Assembly (NCBI GenBank): GCA_033239525.1
Contig: BSYO01000016.1
Coordinates: 5,901,045-5,965,044 of the forward strand
Length of the DNA stretch: 64,000 nucleotides
Origin: Nepenthes gracilis
Taxonomy: Eukaryota; Streptophyta; Magnoliopsida; Caryophyllales; Nepenthaceae
Reading direction: 5' to 3'
Part shown: positions 32,367 through 44,743 of the stretch, piece by piece
Position numbering within the stretch: the first letter of the stretch is position 1
How the letters are laid out: each line of letters begins with the position of its first letter
Notes under the pieces: generated by a model
Database searches by the model: none
Told to the model about the DNA's origin: nothing
What the model saw: only the letters and a program-made list of their open reading frames with translations
Position numbers and translations under genes: made by a program

Positions 32367-33929
32367 CTATTTTACCAACCGTCTAGAAACGTCAGATTTC
32401 TGGAGTATACTTTTCAGAGGTTGATTTGTAAGGACCACTACACAGTGCGCCTGAAAGTAGGGCCTTAAATTCTGCACGGAGAATATAAGCGCCAAGGCCA
32501 GTTTTTCTACGCGAGAGTAGCGGGTCTCTGGGCTAGTCAACGTTTTACTCACGTAGTAGACCGGCAATTGAGTGTCAGAGTCTTGGCACACGAGGACAGA
32601 ACTGAGGGACGCCTCCGACACTGGCAGGTAAAGGTATAGCTCTTCTCCGCCCTTGGGTGACACTAGCAAAGGGGGGCTGGCTAGATACCGCTTCAGTTTA
32701 TCGAAAGTTGTTTGGCAGTCTACCATCCATTGAAAACCGTTGGATTTTGTTCCTCTAAGGGCCTTGAAGAAGGGCTGGTACTTGTCTCCAGACTTCGCGA
32801 GAAAGCAAGATAGTGTTGCCAGCCGTCTAGTCAATCGCTAGACGGCCTTTAGGCTCCGTGGTGGAGCTATGTCTGCATGAGCCTTGATCTTTCTGGGTTT
32901 GCCTCAATCCCCCATTGGGAGATGATAAAACCCAAGAATTTATCGGAGGCTACTCCGAAGACACACTTAGCCGGGTTTAGCTTCATGTAAGGATTACGGA
33001 GCACCTCAAACGATTCTGTCAGGTCGCGAATGTGGTCACCGATGACCTTACTCTTGATGAGTGTACGTAGACCTCCATGTTGCGACCAATCTGTTTTTCG
33101 AACATCTTGTTGACCAATCATTGAAAGATTTCTCCAGCGTTTTTCTGTCCGAAAGACATCACTTTGTAGCAGTAGGTGCCTTGATCAATCACGAACGAGG
33201 TGTGCTCCTTGTCCTCCGAACTCATTCGGATCTGGTTCTAACTTGAATAAGCGTCCATGAAGCTTAGCAGCTCATGTCTGGCTGTCGAGTCAACCAGCAG
33301 GTTGATCCTAGGTAAGGAAAAGCTGTCCTTCGGGCAGACTTTATTAACGTCGATAAAATCAACACGCATCTGCCATTCCCGTTACTTTTCTTTACCAGGA
33401 CGACATTAGAGAGCCAGTCCAGGTAGTGAACTTCTCTAATGAAACTGCGTCCAGCCAGCTTCTTCACCTCCTCTTGGATGGCGATCAGCTTTTCAACGGA
33501 GTGATTTCTTCGCTTTTGTCTGACGGGCTTTCGGTCAAGATCAAGCTCCAACTCGTAGACCATCACCTCCGCCAGAATCGCAGGCATGTCTGCTGGAGTC
33601 CATGCGAAGAGGTCAGCGTTTCGTTGCAGGAACGCGATCAACTCATCGCGCAGTGTTTCGGTGAGTGAACCGCCAATCTGTACACACCTTTTCGGCTCCT
33701 TTGGGTCCAATGGGACTAGATCTGTGGCTTCACCGGACTGCACTTGCTGAAGGGTTGTCTCATCTCGGCGGTTAAGTTCCCTAATTGTCCTAGTACTGCC
33801 GCTAGGTGTGACCTGAGACATATAGCTGGTTCGTCCAGTAACTTGGACACCTACCACCTTTCCCACACTGTAAGGCGTTATACACAGAGGTGTGGAATTG
33901 AGGTGACCGTCTCGAATGCTGTCAAGCAA
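32367..33929 (-). pseudogene. Tat reverse transcriptase and first RNase H
   Basis: The minus-strand reading starts with LFAWTPADMP and VRQKRRNHS, then EVKKLAGRSFIREVHYLDWLSN and VVLVKKSNGNGR (33929-33264), followed by frameshifts. VIGDHIRDLTESFEVLR and LNPAKCVFGV are at 33050-32930. A clean RNase H segment runs 32834-32367 (FDKLKRYLASPPLLV, LYLPVSEASLSSVL, TNQPLKSIL). At 33061-33078 the expected YVDD codons are shortened to tacgtacac, so the catalytic aspartates are lost. Confidence 0.85.
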
Positions 33930-34190
33930 AGTCTGCCCAGTATTGCGTTATACACAGAGGGTAGGTCGACCACCAGGAAGGTAAGTGTTCGGCTTGCTGC
34001 TTTCGGATACGTACCTAAGGTAACCTCCAATCGGATGGTCCCTTGGACAGGCACAGGCTCGTTGTCAAGGCCATACAATGGGCCCTCGGCGGGTTCTAGT
34101 TGGTTCTTTTTTAAGCCTAATTTAAAGAACGCATCCAAGTAAAGCAAATCCTTTGAACTTTCATTATCGATGAACACTCGCTTCAGCTAG
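33878..34190 (-). pseudogene. Tat aspartic protease
   Basis: The minus-strand reading contains VFIDNESSKDLLYLDAFF, where gypsy proteases have a D(T/S)GSS active site, then LTFLVVDLPSVYNAILGR, the conserved C-terminal part. The active-site change to DNESS suggests loss of function. It lies between gag and reverse transcriptase as expected. Confidence 0.8.
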
Positions 34191-34469
34191 TAGTTAACAC
34201 TACCATCCGAAACGAGTGCGGATACGAGGGGATCAGCATGGGGGGATAATACATGAGTTAAAGCATTATCATTAAAGCTAATGGTGTTGTCCGCCGTTCA
34301 TTGCTTCTTCCTCCCAGTCCGCTGTTCCTCGCTGTCGGTTGTATTTTTGGCAGGTCGGGTGGTGATCATATTAACCACCCCTACTGCAACCTGGTTTTGG
34401 GGAGGAGACTGCTCCTGCCCTTCTTCGCCAGCTGCTCCAGAGCTCTACCCGGGGCCCCTAACAAATTTG

Positions 34470-35959
34470 GTGAGGTGGCCTCCGTGAATCAACTCCTCAA
34501 TCTCCCTTTGCAGCGTCTTACAATCCTCAGTAGAATGCCCAGCAAAGCAGTGGAAGTCGCAGTACTTTCAGGTTCCTAGAGTCCTTCTTTAGTGGTTTTG
34601 GCCACTTCAGGAACTTCTCTCTACGGATCTGTATGAGAACGTTCGAGCGCGTGTTCGTTAGAGGCGTAAAGCTGGTGGGCCCGTAGTCTTTGCGGTCCGG
34701 TGGCCCAGTCTTGTGCTGCTTTCGGCGGGAGTGATCATTGCCGCCATACTTTTTTTTTCCTCTCCAAGGAACGATCGAGGCAGATTTGCCTGCTCTGGGC
34801 GTTTTGCCTTGTTAGCATCTTCTGCCGCGGCGTAGGCCCAGGTGATGGACTCCGCCTTCCGGAAGGTTTGGGGATTCTTGTGGACCATGTAATTAAAGAA
34901 TTCCTCGTAGGTCAGTGCGGAGATAAAATTGCCCAGTTTCATCTCATCCGTGATCTGAAAAAATCTGCCTGGCCTCTACCACAAAGAGGTCCAGGAATCG
35001 CCGTGGGTTCTCTCCTGGCTTTTACTTGATGTGGGAGAGGTGCCACGGTTGCTTTTTTTCCGCCGGCTCGAGGCGTACTGAGCCAAGAAGGGATCCGTGA
35101 GCTCACGGAAACTGCCAATGGTGCCTGAAGGGAGGTGATGAAACCAGATGCGAGCATCTCCCTTCAGTGTGAGTGGGAAGCAGCGACATATCGTTGAGTC
35201 TTCCAACCCTTATAGACTCAGATGGGTGCGGAAGTGATCCAGATGGTCAACTGGATCACTGCTCCCATCGTATGAGTCAAGGGAAGGTATCTTGAACTTG
35301 GTGGGCAGCGGACAGTTTAGGATTTTCGCTGTGAAAGGAGATCTGTCCAGGTCAATAGTGTGCTCCTCATCCTGAAACATGCGGTTCAAAATTTTATCCA
35401 CTCGCGGATCTCCGCGAGTGGCGTTGACAAATCTCTTGGAGTTGAGGTAAGCCCTCAACTCCGTTTTGTCTCTGGAGGGTCCAGTAGCCGGCTGGCTACT
35501 ACCTCCAGCGGACCTGGCAGTCCTGGAAGCTCACTCCTGGATTGTGTTCCCATCTTTTGCCCCAGAGTATCAGGAATTTCTTTTCTCCGGACTTTCCCGC
35601 AGAGTTGTGCTCCCAGAGCGTCCCTCAGGCCTCTTCTGGCCTTGAGTGCACGAGGAGGTCAGGACCGGATTATTTGCGGGTCTCTCGGACCTTTTGGCCT
35701 GTTTATTTTTTCTCTGGCCACCTTTTTTGGTGGCCGGTGCAGGGACGGCTGTTGAAGGAGCCGCATGCTGTCACTGCTCCTGTTGAGGGCAAAGTATTTG
35801 GAGCAAACGATTGTTGGTCTGCATCTGCTCCATCAGATAGTGGAAGTAGGGCGTTGGCACTCTGCCTGTTGCCCCGTTGACCAAGGTACCAGCAGCATGG
35901 TCCTGGTCGGGAGAAGTGACGTGCCTAGCGGGATCGCTAGCTTGGGCTCTTGTGTTCAC
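34470..35959 (-). pseudogene. gag: Tat gag
   Basis: The minus-strand reading from 35959 has a basic/Gln-rich N-terminus (MEQMQTNNRLLQIL). The capsid-like region follows from 35458 (FKIPSLDSYDGSSDPVDHL, then LTLKGDARIWFHHLPSGTI, ELTDPFLAQY, and NFISALTYEEFFNYMVHKNP to 34658). A Cys/His motif CDFHCFAGHSTEDCKTL is near 34560. At least four stops or shifts. Long + strand frames over the same interval are shadows. Confidence 0.8.
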
Positions 35960-36023
35960 TATTGCGGATGAATCAGGTGGTGAAGAGAGAGTGCTGTGCA
36001 GAGTTGTCGTTGGCTTTTGTAAG

Positions 36024-36044
36024 CGCTTCCCATCGACGGCGCCA
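36024..36044 (-). other. Primer binding site, tRNA-Asp type
   Basis: On the minus strand TGGCGCCGTCGATGGGAA begins one base after the 5' LTR. TGGCGCCG is the usual Athila/Tat primer site complementary to the 3' end of tRNA-Asp, with some later mismatches. Confidence 0.75.
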
Positions 36045-36045
36045 A

Positions 36046-37199
36046 TAATGCGTACCTGGATCCGACTTTAAACAGATTCGGATTCATCTGGATAGCTTGA
36101 CCTGGCTCCGTTCACTAAGTCTGAATCCTGCACACCACTAAAGTGAACAAGAGGTCAGTGTGTCGGCAGGAGGTTGTCCTACCAAAAATACTCTGACGCT
36201 CAAGTCAGTCAAAAGCCTTCGAAGCAAGAAAGGTAAGTTGATAAAGTAATGGAGAGAGAGAGAGAGTAGGACAGTTAGGAGTGTTGGCCCATTGAGAATG
36301 TGAGTTCTTACTTCCAGCTCACAGAGAGCGTATGGAAGCGGTGTGCCGAAAGCGTGGAAACTTTAGGAAACGATTCTCAGAAAGCTGAAAAGGTATCCTG
36401 GAATTTAGAGGCCTTTGGTGGGAATAGAGGACGAACGCTTGTGTAGAGAGAAAGAGAAGATAGCCTCTGTTCAAGCTCTGTAAGTGTTCGTGGGTGAGAC
36501 TATAGGAAATCTTTTAGGAAGCTTGTTCCCAGTGTTCTCAGGAAGACAAGTTAGAGGGTGAGTAAGAGAGCTTCTGGTTCTGTGTAAACTTGCGTGTTCG
36601 TTCGTGAGCCTGTGTGTCTGAGAATGCGTATGAGATTGCGTATGTGAGCATATGTCTTCCAGAACGAAGACTTCAAGCTTTTATGGATAGCAGGAGAGCC
36701 ACCTCCTTTGGGCAAGGTGGCATGTTCTTCCTGGACTGGCAATGGTGGCCTTCTCAGAGTTGGTGGGCTTGACAGGCGTGATTTGATAGATCCTTTTTTG
36801 TCTGAACAGTGCAAAAGATATTCAGATCATCTCATGCTTTTGTGACTGTTTTGTTGGCGCTGAGTTTATTGCCGCATTTTTGGAGAAGATCAGTTTTTAG
36901 GAAAGCAGGCGATCATGATAGGATCGTTACTTTTCGTGCACGTGTTCGCCTGCCAATTTGAGCCTAGGCCCTAGCAGGATTAACGCCTTTTTGGGCCTGC
37001 TGCTACAGTACATCCGGTCAAAGTTGGAGTTGACCGTCTGTATGCGAGTTGACCGCCTGCTGGTGTCTCGACGGTCAACGCTGGCGTTGACCGTCTTGGA
37101 CCTTCGCCTTCTGTTAGGCGGTTATTTGAGTTGACCGTCCAGTAAGATATTTGGGTCTTCTTTGACCGTGGGCCAGCCCATATTATGATATACCCATCA
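36046..37199 (-). repeat. 5' LTR of the Tat element
   Basis: 1154 bp, pairing with 26517-27665. Its inner end is now taatg where the partner has tgatg; the outer end is catca. Differences between the two LTRs are frequent, so the insertion is not recent. Confidence 0.9.
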
Positions 37200-37204
37200 A
37201 AACT

Positions 37205-37934
37205 TATTATATATATGGCTCATACTTTTTTTTTTTTCCCATTTTGATGGTAAAAGAAATTAGAATAATTGTCCCAACACTCTTACACATTTTACACCGT
37301 TTACTAATAATGGTTTTGAAACACTAGAGCCACACTCTACCTCAACATTGTTGCTCTCAGTATATGCGGTTGTTTCCTTGAAATGGTTATAGTAGTATCT
37401 GATAACATTTTAAAACTAAGTTAGTAAATGGTCAAGAAATGGCTACTTAAAAAATATAAATAAATTACTTACAAAAGTTTTATAAGCACCAAACATCTAA
37501 AATTACATATGAAAAAATATAAAAGATAATAATTATCATCACCACAATGTGAACTAATATTTACAAATAGTATGGGGGTAGGAATATTCTAGTACGACAT
37601 AAATATAAATTGAAAGGGGCTTGCACAACATATATTTTACTTAATGATTCATTTCTCATGGTGAGAATCCATAATTCAGAAAGAATTTGTAAAGGTGCCT
37701 GCAACACAAATTTGCACAGATGCTGCAACATATTCTAAAAGGTTATACTGCGTTTTTTTTTTTATTTACTGTTAACAATAACTTTTTTTGGATTCATAAA
37801 AGTAAATTTAAAATTTTCTTTAACTAATTATGTTTGATCCTCACATATTTATTTGTGTGACCGTGTCTTAGATTTTTGGCAATTGGAAATTACAAAAAGT
37901 AGTTATTGATTTTAAAAATTTTTTAGTATATTTG
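37205..37934. other. AT-rich spacer, no gene recognised
   Basis: Right flank of the Tat insertion, AT-rich with T runs (37230-37239, 37755-37763). Nothing coding is seen. Confidence 0.55.
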
Positions 37935-38798
37935 TGTTGGGCTCACTCATGTGTGGAGGTGTTCTTGGTCCGAGGATTTAGATTGAGGACAAGGACTTTA
38001 TGCGGTTATGATCCGCGGACTTGCGCGCTGATTGACCGAGGACTCTGCGCAGTATAGGCCCGAGGACTTTGCATAGTTAAGGTACGAGGACATTTTAAGG
38101 GACGAAGTCTGTGATTAAGCTCGAGGATTCTAATGAAGGCATGGTGCAGACTTATCACTTGCACAGAAGAGGCTACAGAAGAATGGCTAGTCAGTCAACC
38201 TCCTGTTGACTGGCTGAGAATAGGCATTCTGAGCAGCTGTCTTCTGTAAAAACATGCAGTTGACTTTTCTGATTGGATAGCTGGTTTCAGGTCAATTATA
38301 AAGGGGAAGGAAGGCGTCATCTTTGGAAAAATAACAAGTCAACTTGCAAAGGAATGCATGTGTCGTCTACTGTAGAACAGAGCATGCACTGACTGTTGTG
38401 GAAAAGGGTCAACTGTGCACGCAACCACCATGTTGAGTAGGCGGTTGCTCGATTAGTCTAGATGTGTATATATATATATATTGAACTTTGTGAATGAGAT
38501 GAGATGAGGAGTGAAAGAGTATGAGGGAAGAAAAGAGTAGTGAGTGAAAATAAAGTGTGAAATTCTTTGTATTCTCATATTCTATTCTTTATTTTTTGCC
38601 TCAAAAGCTTGTGTAGCCATGTGATTTTTTTAACCAACTTCATATAGTGAAATTTATTTGTGGACTAAGTGTCCCGTAATTTTTTTTATTTGAGAAGGAT
38701 TTTTTATATAAAATTTCGGTATACTGTTCTTCTTCCTTATTCTTCTTTCACTACAATGTGTGTTCCTAGTTGCTGGTCTGACGCCATTTTTTCCAACA
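37935..38798 (+). repeat. 5' LTR of copia-4
   Basis: 864 bp with inverted ends tgttgg (37935) and ccaaca (38798). A (ta)n TATA-like run at 38466-38481 is followed by a short leader. An iterated cgaggact segment (37973-38065) lies in the U3. The tRNA-Met primer site follows directly. The matching 3' LTR is missing. Confidence 0.8.
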
Positions 38799-38800
38799 AG

Positions 38801-38813
38801 TGGTATTAGAGTG
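38801..38813 (+). other. Primer binding site of copia-4
   Basis: tggtattagagtg, two bases after the LTR end, one mismatch from the tggtatcagag consensus complementary to initiator tRNA-Met. Confidence 0.8.
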
Positions 38814-38849
38814 TGGTTGAGAACTTTCAATTAAATGATATCGTCTTCA

Positions 38850-39640
38850 AAGAACTTGCCATTTTGTGTGGAATAGTTCAATAGGTGAGATAATTTCATC
38901 TTTTAGCAAGAAAGATGAAGAATATCTTAACCCGAGGAGGAATGGTGAAAGCACCGTGGAAGAAGGATGAAAAGTTGGAGAACTTGACCAAGGAATAATA
39001 GCAAGATAAAAGAGATCTTGTAAATTGTAGCGTCAAATTGTGTCTGGCAGACAATACCCTTCAAGAGATCCTCGACTTGTCAGACTCGGCGAAGGTCTGG
39101 GAGAAGCTTGAGAGTTGGCATAAGTCCGAGTTCTTAACAATAAGGCTACATATGAAGAAACAGTTTTATGGGCTGCGTCTATCCGAAAGGAAAAATTTTG
39201 AGAAGCACTTGTACGAGTTCAATAGAATAGTAATGTAGATGTTGACTCTTGATGAGGAGATCAAGGAGGAGGATAAGACGTTGGTATTGCTATCTTCTTT
39301 ACCAACCTCGTACGACCCTATCGTTACAACCTTTCTGTTCGGGAAGGACATACTCAAATTGGACGGGGTTATTATTTCTTTGATCATGAATGAGTCAAGG
39401 AGGTCATAAGGGGCCTCAATTTCTACACACTATGAGGTACTTGTACCGAGTCGTGGGGAAGAAGTAAAGGACAATGCCAAAAGCCGGAGAGAAGGAGCTG
39501 CAGCAAGTCTCGATCAATGTTTCAAAACCTTGAGTGTCATCATTGTGGTAAAAAAGTCAACATTAAAAGATACTGTCACAAGTAGAAGCGTGAGTACGCT
39601 GAAAGGGAGAACAAAGCAGAAAAGGGACGAGGTGAAGAAA
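38850..39640 (+). pseudogene. gag: Copia-4 gag
   Basis: Readings include VKLCLADNTLQEILDL, AKVWEKLES, LHMKKQFYGLRLSE and HLYEFNRIV (39010-39236). After a stop comes LLSSLPTSYDPIVTT (39290) and SLIMNESRR. This is the typical plant copia gag. A zinc-knuckle remnant is near 39535-39585 (histidine and cysteine codons in shifted frames). Broken by stops near 38995, 39236 and 39407. Confidence 0.8.
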
Positions 39641-39654
39641 ATGTCTCGATCTCA

Positions 39655-40690
39655 GTGATCATACGAGGCGATCTCTTGTTAACTTGTAAAATGGATGCGA
39701 CGGGTCTGACGGACCATGACTTTGACTGGGTAGTAAATACCGGTGCATCTCTCCATGCCACATCCAGAAGGAGATTGCTCACTTCTTATACTCTGAGAGA
39801 TTTTGGGGTAATAAGGATAAAAAACGAAAGAACGTCCCCAATAGTTGGCAGAGGTGACGTATTGCTTGTCACCAATAATGGGACAAAACTTTTGTTGAGG
39901 GATGTATGGTATGTACCTGATATTTGGCTAAACATAATTTCAGCCGACAAACTTGATGATGAAGGCTATTATAATACCTTTTGTAAAGGAGAATGGAAGT
40001 TGACCAGAGGGTCTCTGGTTGTTGTACATGGAAAGAAGGGCTCCGGCCTGTATGTGATGAAGGCATTTGCAGTGGCCAAAGATGTGATCGTTACAGCCAG
40101 TGAGGAGTCATTGGATTTGGACACCGTCGGTTGGGCCACATGAGTAAAAGGGGACTATATCATTTGGTTAAGAAGGGCCTTATTCCAGGAATAAAGGAAA
40201 ACGGACTGAGGACTTGTCCTCACTATATGGTCAGAAAGCAACAAAGGGTCTCGTTCCATGGAGACTGTTCTCTATAAAGGCGGAACTACTTGACTTGGTA
40301 AACACTGATGTATGTAGACCATTTAAAGAAAAATCATTTGGAGGGGCCCAGTATTTCGTGTCATTCATTGATAACTATTCGAAAAATTGTGGGTTTACTC
40401 ACTTAAAACCAAGGACCAAGTTATTGGTATTTTTAAGTATTATCATACTCTGGTGGAACGATAGACCGAAAAGAAGTTGAAGTCTGTCCAAAGCAACAAT
40501 GGTGGTGAGTATATTGGGGCATTTGATACCTATTGCTGAAAGCATGGCATTCGGCATCAAAAGATGCCACTAAAGACACCACAGTTGAATGGAGTGGCCG
40601 AGAGGATGAATCGTATACTTTTGAAAAGGGTCAGGTGTCTACTTTCTGAGATAAAATTTCCTGGATCCTTCTGAACAGAAACTTTAAAGA
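39655..40690 (+). pseudogene. Copia-4 protease and integrase, truncated
   Basis: DFDWVVNTGASLHATSRRR (39719) is the protease site with the catalytic Asp changed to Asn. GAG-pre-integrase follows (DVWYVPDIWLNIISADKLDD, EWKLTRGSLVV) to 40140. Integrase fragments are LDLVNTDVC and YFVSFIDNYSKN (40290-40385) and, in another frame, NGVAERMNRILLKRV (40590-40635). The element stops near 40690. No reverse transcriptase, RNase H or 3' LTR follows. Confidence 0.8.
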
Positions 40691-40703
40691 CGGCGATCTA
40701 TTT

Positions 40704-40773
40704 ATCAATAGATCACCCAGCAGACCGTTCACATTATACATTATACATTATTCATCAATAGATCACCCAGCAG
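40704..40773. repeat. 20-bp direct repeat at the copia-4 break
   Basis: atcaatagatcacccagcag occurs at 40704-40723 and 40754-40773, exactly 50 bp apart, separated by short ttatacatta repeats. It marks a small duplication where copia-4 loses homology. Confidence 0.75.
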
Positions 40774-40783
40774 TCTATTCGTC

Positions 40784-40960
40784 AATATTTTATGTAAAAT
40801 ATTATATCTTATTTTTTTTCTTTTTGCATTACATTATATATTATTATATTATTTTCTCATTGGTTTAAACAAAGGGTTCAGAAATAATTTTTATAAATAT
40901 TAATTTTTGACTTTATGAGTAAAATTTTGACATCTAAAACCTAAATCTTCCATAAGAGAG
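40784..40960 (+). repeat. LTR fragment, same family as 13059-13679
   Basis: aacaaagggttcagaaataat and ttgactttatgagtaaaat match the last ~180 nt of the LTR at 13059. The fragment abuts the truncated copia-4 integrase and has no partner. Confidence 0.55.
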
Positions 40961-41852
40961 GCCACTTTAAGATTTCAGTGCTTGAGAAGCAAGCAAACGA
41001 CTCTTCGTGGCAAATTTTCAAGCAGCCTACTTGTCTCAATTATCAACCAAGCTATAGTCGGACAAATTTTGAGTCCCAATCATATAACCAATCAAATAAA
41101 AAATGGGAATCCCAATCAACCACAGATAGCTAATAATTCTGCGAAAAAGAAAGCATATATATCATCCTGTAAACTTTCTCAGGCACGCTTACGGGTCACT
41201 CTAACGTGTTCATATTGCATTCCTGCTGATGCATAGAGCAAGGTATACTTTATTCATGTCAATGCGAAATATAGTCCTTTTAGGATTTCTGGCTATCAAA
41301 ACTCACAAGGTATAGCTAAGGAGTTAATAATGTTGAATAACAGTGGTTATTGTCAAAATAATAAGCATATATGCTTACAGCATACATACATACATATATA
41401 TGTATACATATATATATGTGATGTGTTCTGAGGATTTTAGTTTTAATATATAACACAACCTAACAGTATTGGCAAAGCATAAACTCCTAAATCGCAACAG
41501 AAGGACAATCAAAGCATTAGTAGGACCCCTAAAATTTTTTTCTGATAAATTTTCTTTGCCGCTTAAGTTAGGCCAGAACGCAAGCATAGTGCATTCGCTA
41601 ATGGAAAGAAATGAAATAACAATAATGGAGTTCTACTTGCGGTCCATGATTCCTTTGGCTGTATCGAGTAGGACACAAGGCACTAATAAAACGCGTTCGA
41701 CCTGTTACAATTGGATTTTAGAGGTCAAAAGAATAATTTTCCAGGATGTCCTCTAGTGTGGGAGAGTTAAAAAGACAAGATAATAATGTATATTGATACT
41801 TACTTAATGAGGCGATAGATTAGTCTCATAAGAATGTTATGGGCTCTAAATA
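40961..41852. other. Unassigned sequence before gag-only copy 2
   Basis: Mixed composition. It includes an alternating cata/tata tract at 41382-41418 able to fold on itself. Short frames (40982-41236, 41469-41756) have no recognised domain. Confidence 0.4.
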
Positions 41853-42849
41853 TGTTAGGGTCATTTTTATGGTTGGTATATTCCGTAATCATATGTTATC
41901 ATGTGTCGATATCGGGTTGTGTTTCATCGAGGTGCTGCATCAATATATTTTCGTAACTGTCCGTTTTGGGTTCCAAGTACACCGCGCTTGCCGTAGGCTC
42001 TCCACCCACTCGAGCCCAAATTCTTGAACCCCCTGTGCTCGATGTAAGCTCTCCATGTGCTTGAGACCAAATTCTCGAACCCATCTGCTCGCTGCACACC
42101 TCCTCGCTCGAGCCGCATTCGAGCGCCGCGACAACGGCTCTAATTTTTAAATAGGATTTCGAGCTCTCTATAAATACCGACCTCATTTTCAGTTGTCTTA
42201 ATCTTTTGGAAAACGTTGATTGAAGCAATTTTGGAGCACCCCTTTGAGAAAAACCTAACTTTTACTCCATTAATCTTACTTCATTTGAGAAAATCGAAAC
42301 TACAACATTGTGCTTCATGTTCTAACGAGTTTTCTCACCACTTTCTTTTTACCGATTTAATTCTCCCGTTTGATAACTTTTGTGGTGACGTTGGTAGTGT
42401 GGACATTGGGTTCCAGTGGTGTTCGGCAATTCAAGTGGCTCGAGAGGAAAAATTGACGTAAAGATTGGAAGGTGTCCGATTCCATTGCCGCAGGCAAATC
42501 CAATGAGTTCTTTAATAGGGATCACAAGACGAGAGTAAGTCGGTTATATTAGCACGTTGTCACTATCCGATTTGTAAGTTAGTTTTCATAGTATATTTCT
42601 TCCCTGGCCGTTAAAGCCTGAAGGATTTTTTCTCGATTACCGTGAGTATCAAATTTTTCCTTCGTCACCAAAAATTGTATCTTTTTATTATTACTTATTA
42701 TCATATATACTTTTCTTGCTTATTATTATTGTTGGTATCTAGAAATAAATATTTATTATGCGTATTGAATATTTAATTTTATACTACTTCCACTAATCTT
42801 GCACTGGATCAAAACATTATTGTGTAATTTGGGATATAACGTCTTTTTA
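41853..42849 (+). repeat. 5' LTR of gag-only copy 2
   Basis: 997 bp, from tgttagggtc to gtcttttta. TATA box tataaata at 42169-42176, preceded at 41990-42115 by two to three imperfect ~52-bp repeats (gctctccac...ctcgagcccaaattc). Confidence 0.85.
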
Positions 42850-42924
42850 ATTGGTAATCAGAGCCACATCCCGATCCGTGACTCCAAAATCTAGATGTAT
42901 ACTAGTAGATCTCTATCCATGCCT

Positions 42925-44743
42925 CCTTTTTTTTAGTGGAAGTAATTATGTGTATTAGAAGATTTGTATGAGAGCTTTTCTCAAATCGATAGATGAGTGA
43001 GTGTGGGCTAGTACTTAAATGGGGTGGACACCGCTTAAAAGTTCAACCAATAATAAACCAAAAGTTTTATCTTTGTGGTCAAAAGAAGAACTTGATTTAT
43101 GTAATTGGAATAGTAATGAGTTACATACTATTTTTATGGATATATCTTTCGAAGAGTTTAAATACATCTCTATGTGTGAAACCTCAAAAGATGTATAGGA
43201 TATTCTTGAAATCACTCATGAAGGAGCCAAACTTATCAAAAATTTAAAATTACAAATACTAACCACTAGAATTGAAAAAATCTGTATGAAAGATGATGAA
43301 ACTTTCGATGAATTATATACTCAATTGAATGATATTGTGAATTCTTCATTTAATTTAGGAGAAAAAATTCCTAAAAATAGAATTGTCAGAAAAATTTTTA
43401 GATCACTCCTTAAATGATTTAGACTTAAAGTCAGCGCAATCGAAGAAAGTAAAGATCTTGATGAAATAAAGATCGAAGAATTTGTAGGATCTCTCCAAAC
43501 TTATAAGCACATACTTCCACAATTAAGGAAGTAAAAATCAATTGCTCTAAAATCAAGTAAGGAAGAGAGAAATTGGGACTCTGATGAAGAAGCGAATAGC
43601 AAAGAAGATTTTACCTTATTTGTTAAAAATTTTAAAAAATTCTTAAATAAAAATAAATCTTCCACTGACAAACCTAATGAGGATTCAAAGAGATCGCTTA
43701 AATTTGATAAGAAAAATTAACGTGACATTAAGGAATATAACTCGAAAAATACCCAAAGAGTTCAATGTCACGAGTGTAAAGGTTTTGACCGTTATTGTGC
43801 TAAATGTCCGAACCTTAAACAACAACAAGGTTAAGCTTTAAAAGCTAATATAAACTTGAGCGATGACGAAGAATACGATGTTAAAAGACGTACTAAAAGT
43901 AGCCCCGTCAAGTACATAACTTTTATGACCTCGATGTGTAGAAGCGATGAACATTTAGAAAAAAGTCTTAAACTATTCGATAACTCTGAGAACGAGTCAA
44001 AATCTAAATTATATGACCTTCAGAATGTTTATGATAAATTATTTGAAGAATGTTTATAGATCAAGAAAATGAATGTATCATTAAAATATAAATTGACAAA
44101 AATAAAAAAAAAGAAAAATTAGCTCTTAATTCTGAATTAGACACAAAAGTTCAAGAAGTCGAGCAATTAAAAAGCTCTTTTACTAAAAAAATCATGACTC
44201 TTGAATCTAATCTTGAGACTACTCGTAATGATTTAAAATAATTTTTAAATAGGTCAAAAACATTAGACCATATGTTGGGGCTTGGGAAAGTTACTAAAAA
44301 TAAAAAGGGCTTGGGATATGTTGAGAAAACTTTCCGACACGGCTTGTAACCTAAGACTGTCTTTGTTCCTACCATGAAAATCCCACACCAAAATATTAAC
44401 ACATTTAAAATTTCTCAATTAGTACCTCAACGTGCAGAGAAATAATTTGGCTCAAATCTCAACCTAATCCATATAGCCAAAAGGTTATAAACAAACTCAC
44501 TAAGTTTGTACCTACTTGCTATGGGTGCAGCATTATTGGTCATATTCGTCCCTATTGCCCTATAATGTCTTTTCAAAATAATTTTTGAAAAAATTCAACA
44601 ATAAAAAATCTTGTCAATCATATTCACATTTTAAAAGATCAAGTGACACATTTAACCAAAATTATAAAATATGATAAGAAAATGTAAATCAAGAAGAATG
44701 AATTCTATTACTCTTTAGTCATTTGTGACAAAAAAGGGGAGTA
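42925..44743 (+). pseudogene. gag: Copia gag (UBN2-type) of gag-only copy 2, broken
   Basis: The N-terminus (SGSNYVY-like, MRAFLKSID near 42968) is followed by the UBN2 region (LCNWNSNELHTIFMDIS, KYISMCETSKDV, DELYTQLNDIVNSSF). Next come the first knuckle CHECKGFDRYCAKC near 43772 (histidine replaced by Arg), an acidic region, a coiled segment, and a complete second knuckle CYGCSIIGHIRPYC (44517-44558). The frame ends in KKGE near 44743, where autonomous copia elements would enter protease. Several stops. Confidence 0.78.

Larger units (their letters stand above)
26512..37204 (-). mobile_element. Complete but defective Ty3/gypsy element, Tat lineage
   Basis: A 10.7-kb element on the minus strand with 5-bp TSD aaact (26512-26516 and 37200-37204). 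Order along the minus strand: 5' LTR 37199-36046, Asp-type primer site, gag, protease, reverse transcriptase, RNase H, a second RNase H-like domain, integrase, a 40-bp minisatellite, an antisense ORF, 3' LTR 27665-26517. The dual RNase H and the antisense ORF between pol and the 3' LTR are known hallmarks of Tat/Ogre-type elements. All coding parts carry stops or frameshifts and key catalytic residues are lost, so the copy cannot be autonomous. Confidence 0.9.

Noticed and set aside
34281..35971. Long + strand ORFs over the Tat gag
   Set aside because: Shadows of the minus-strand gag and protease, which have clear domain motifs.
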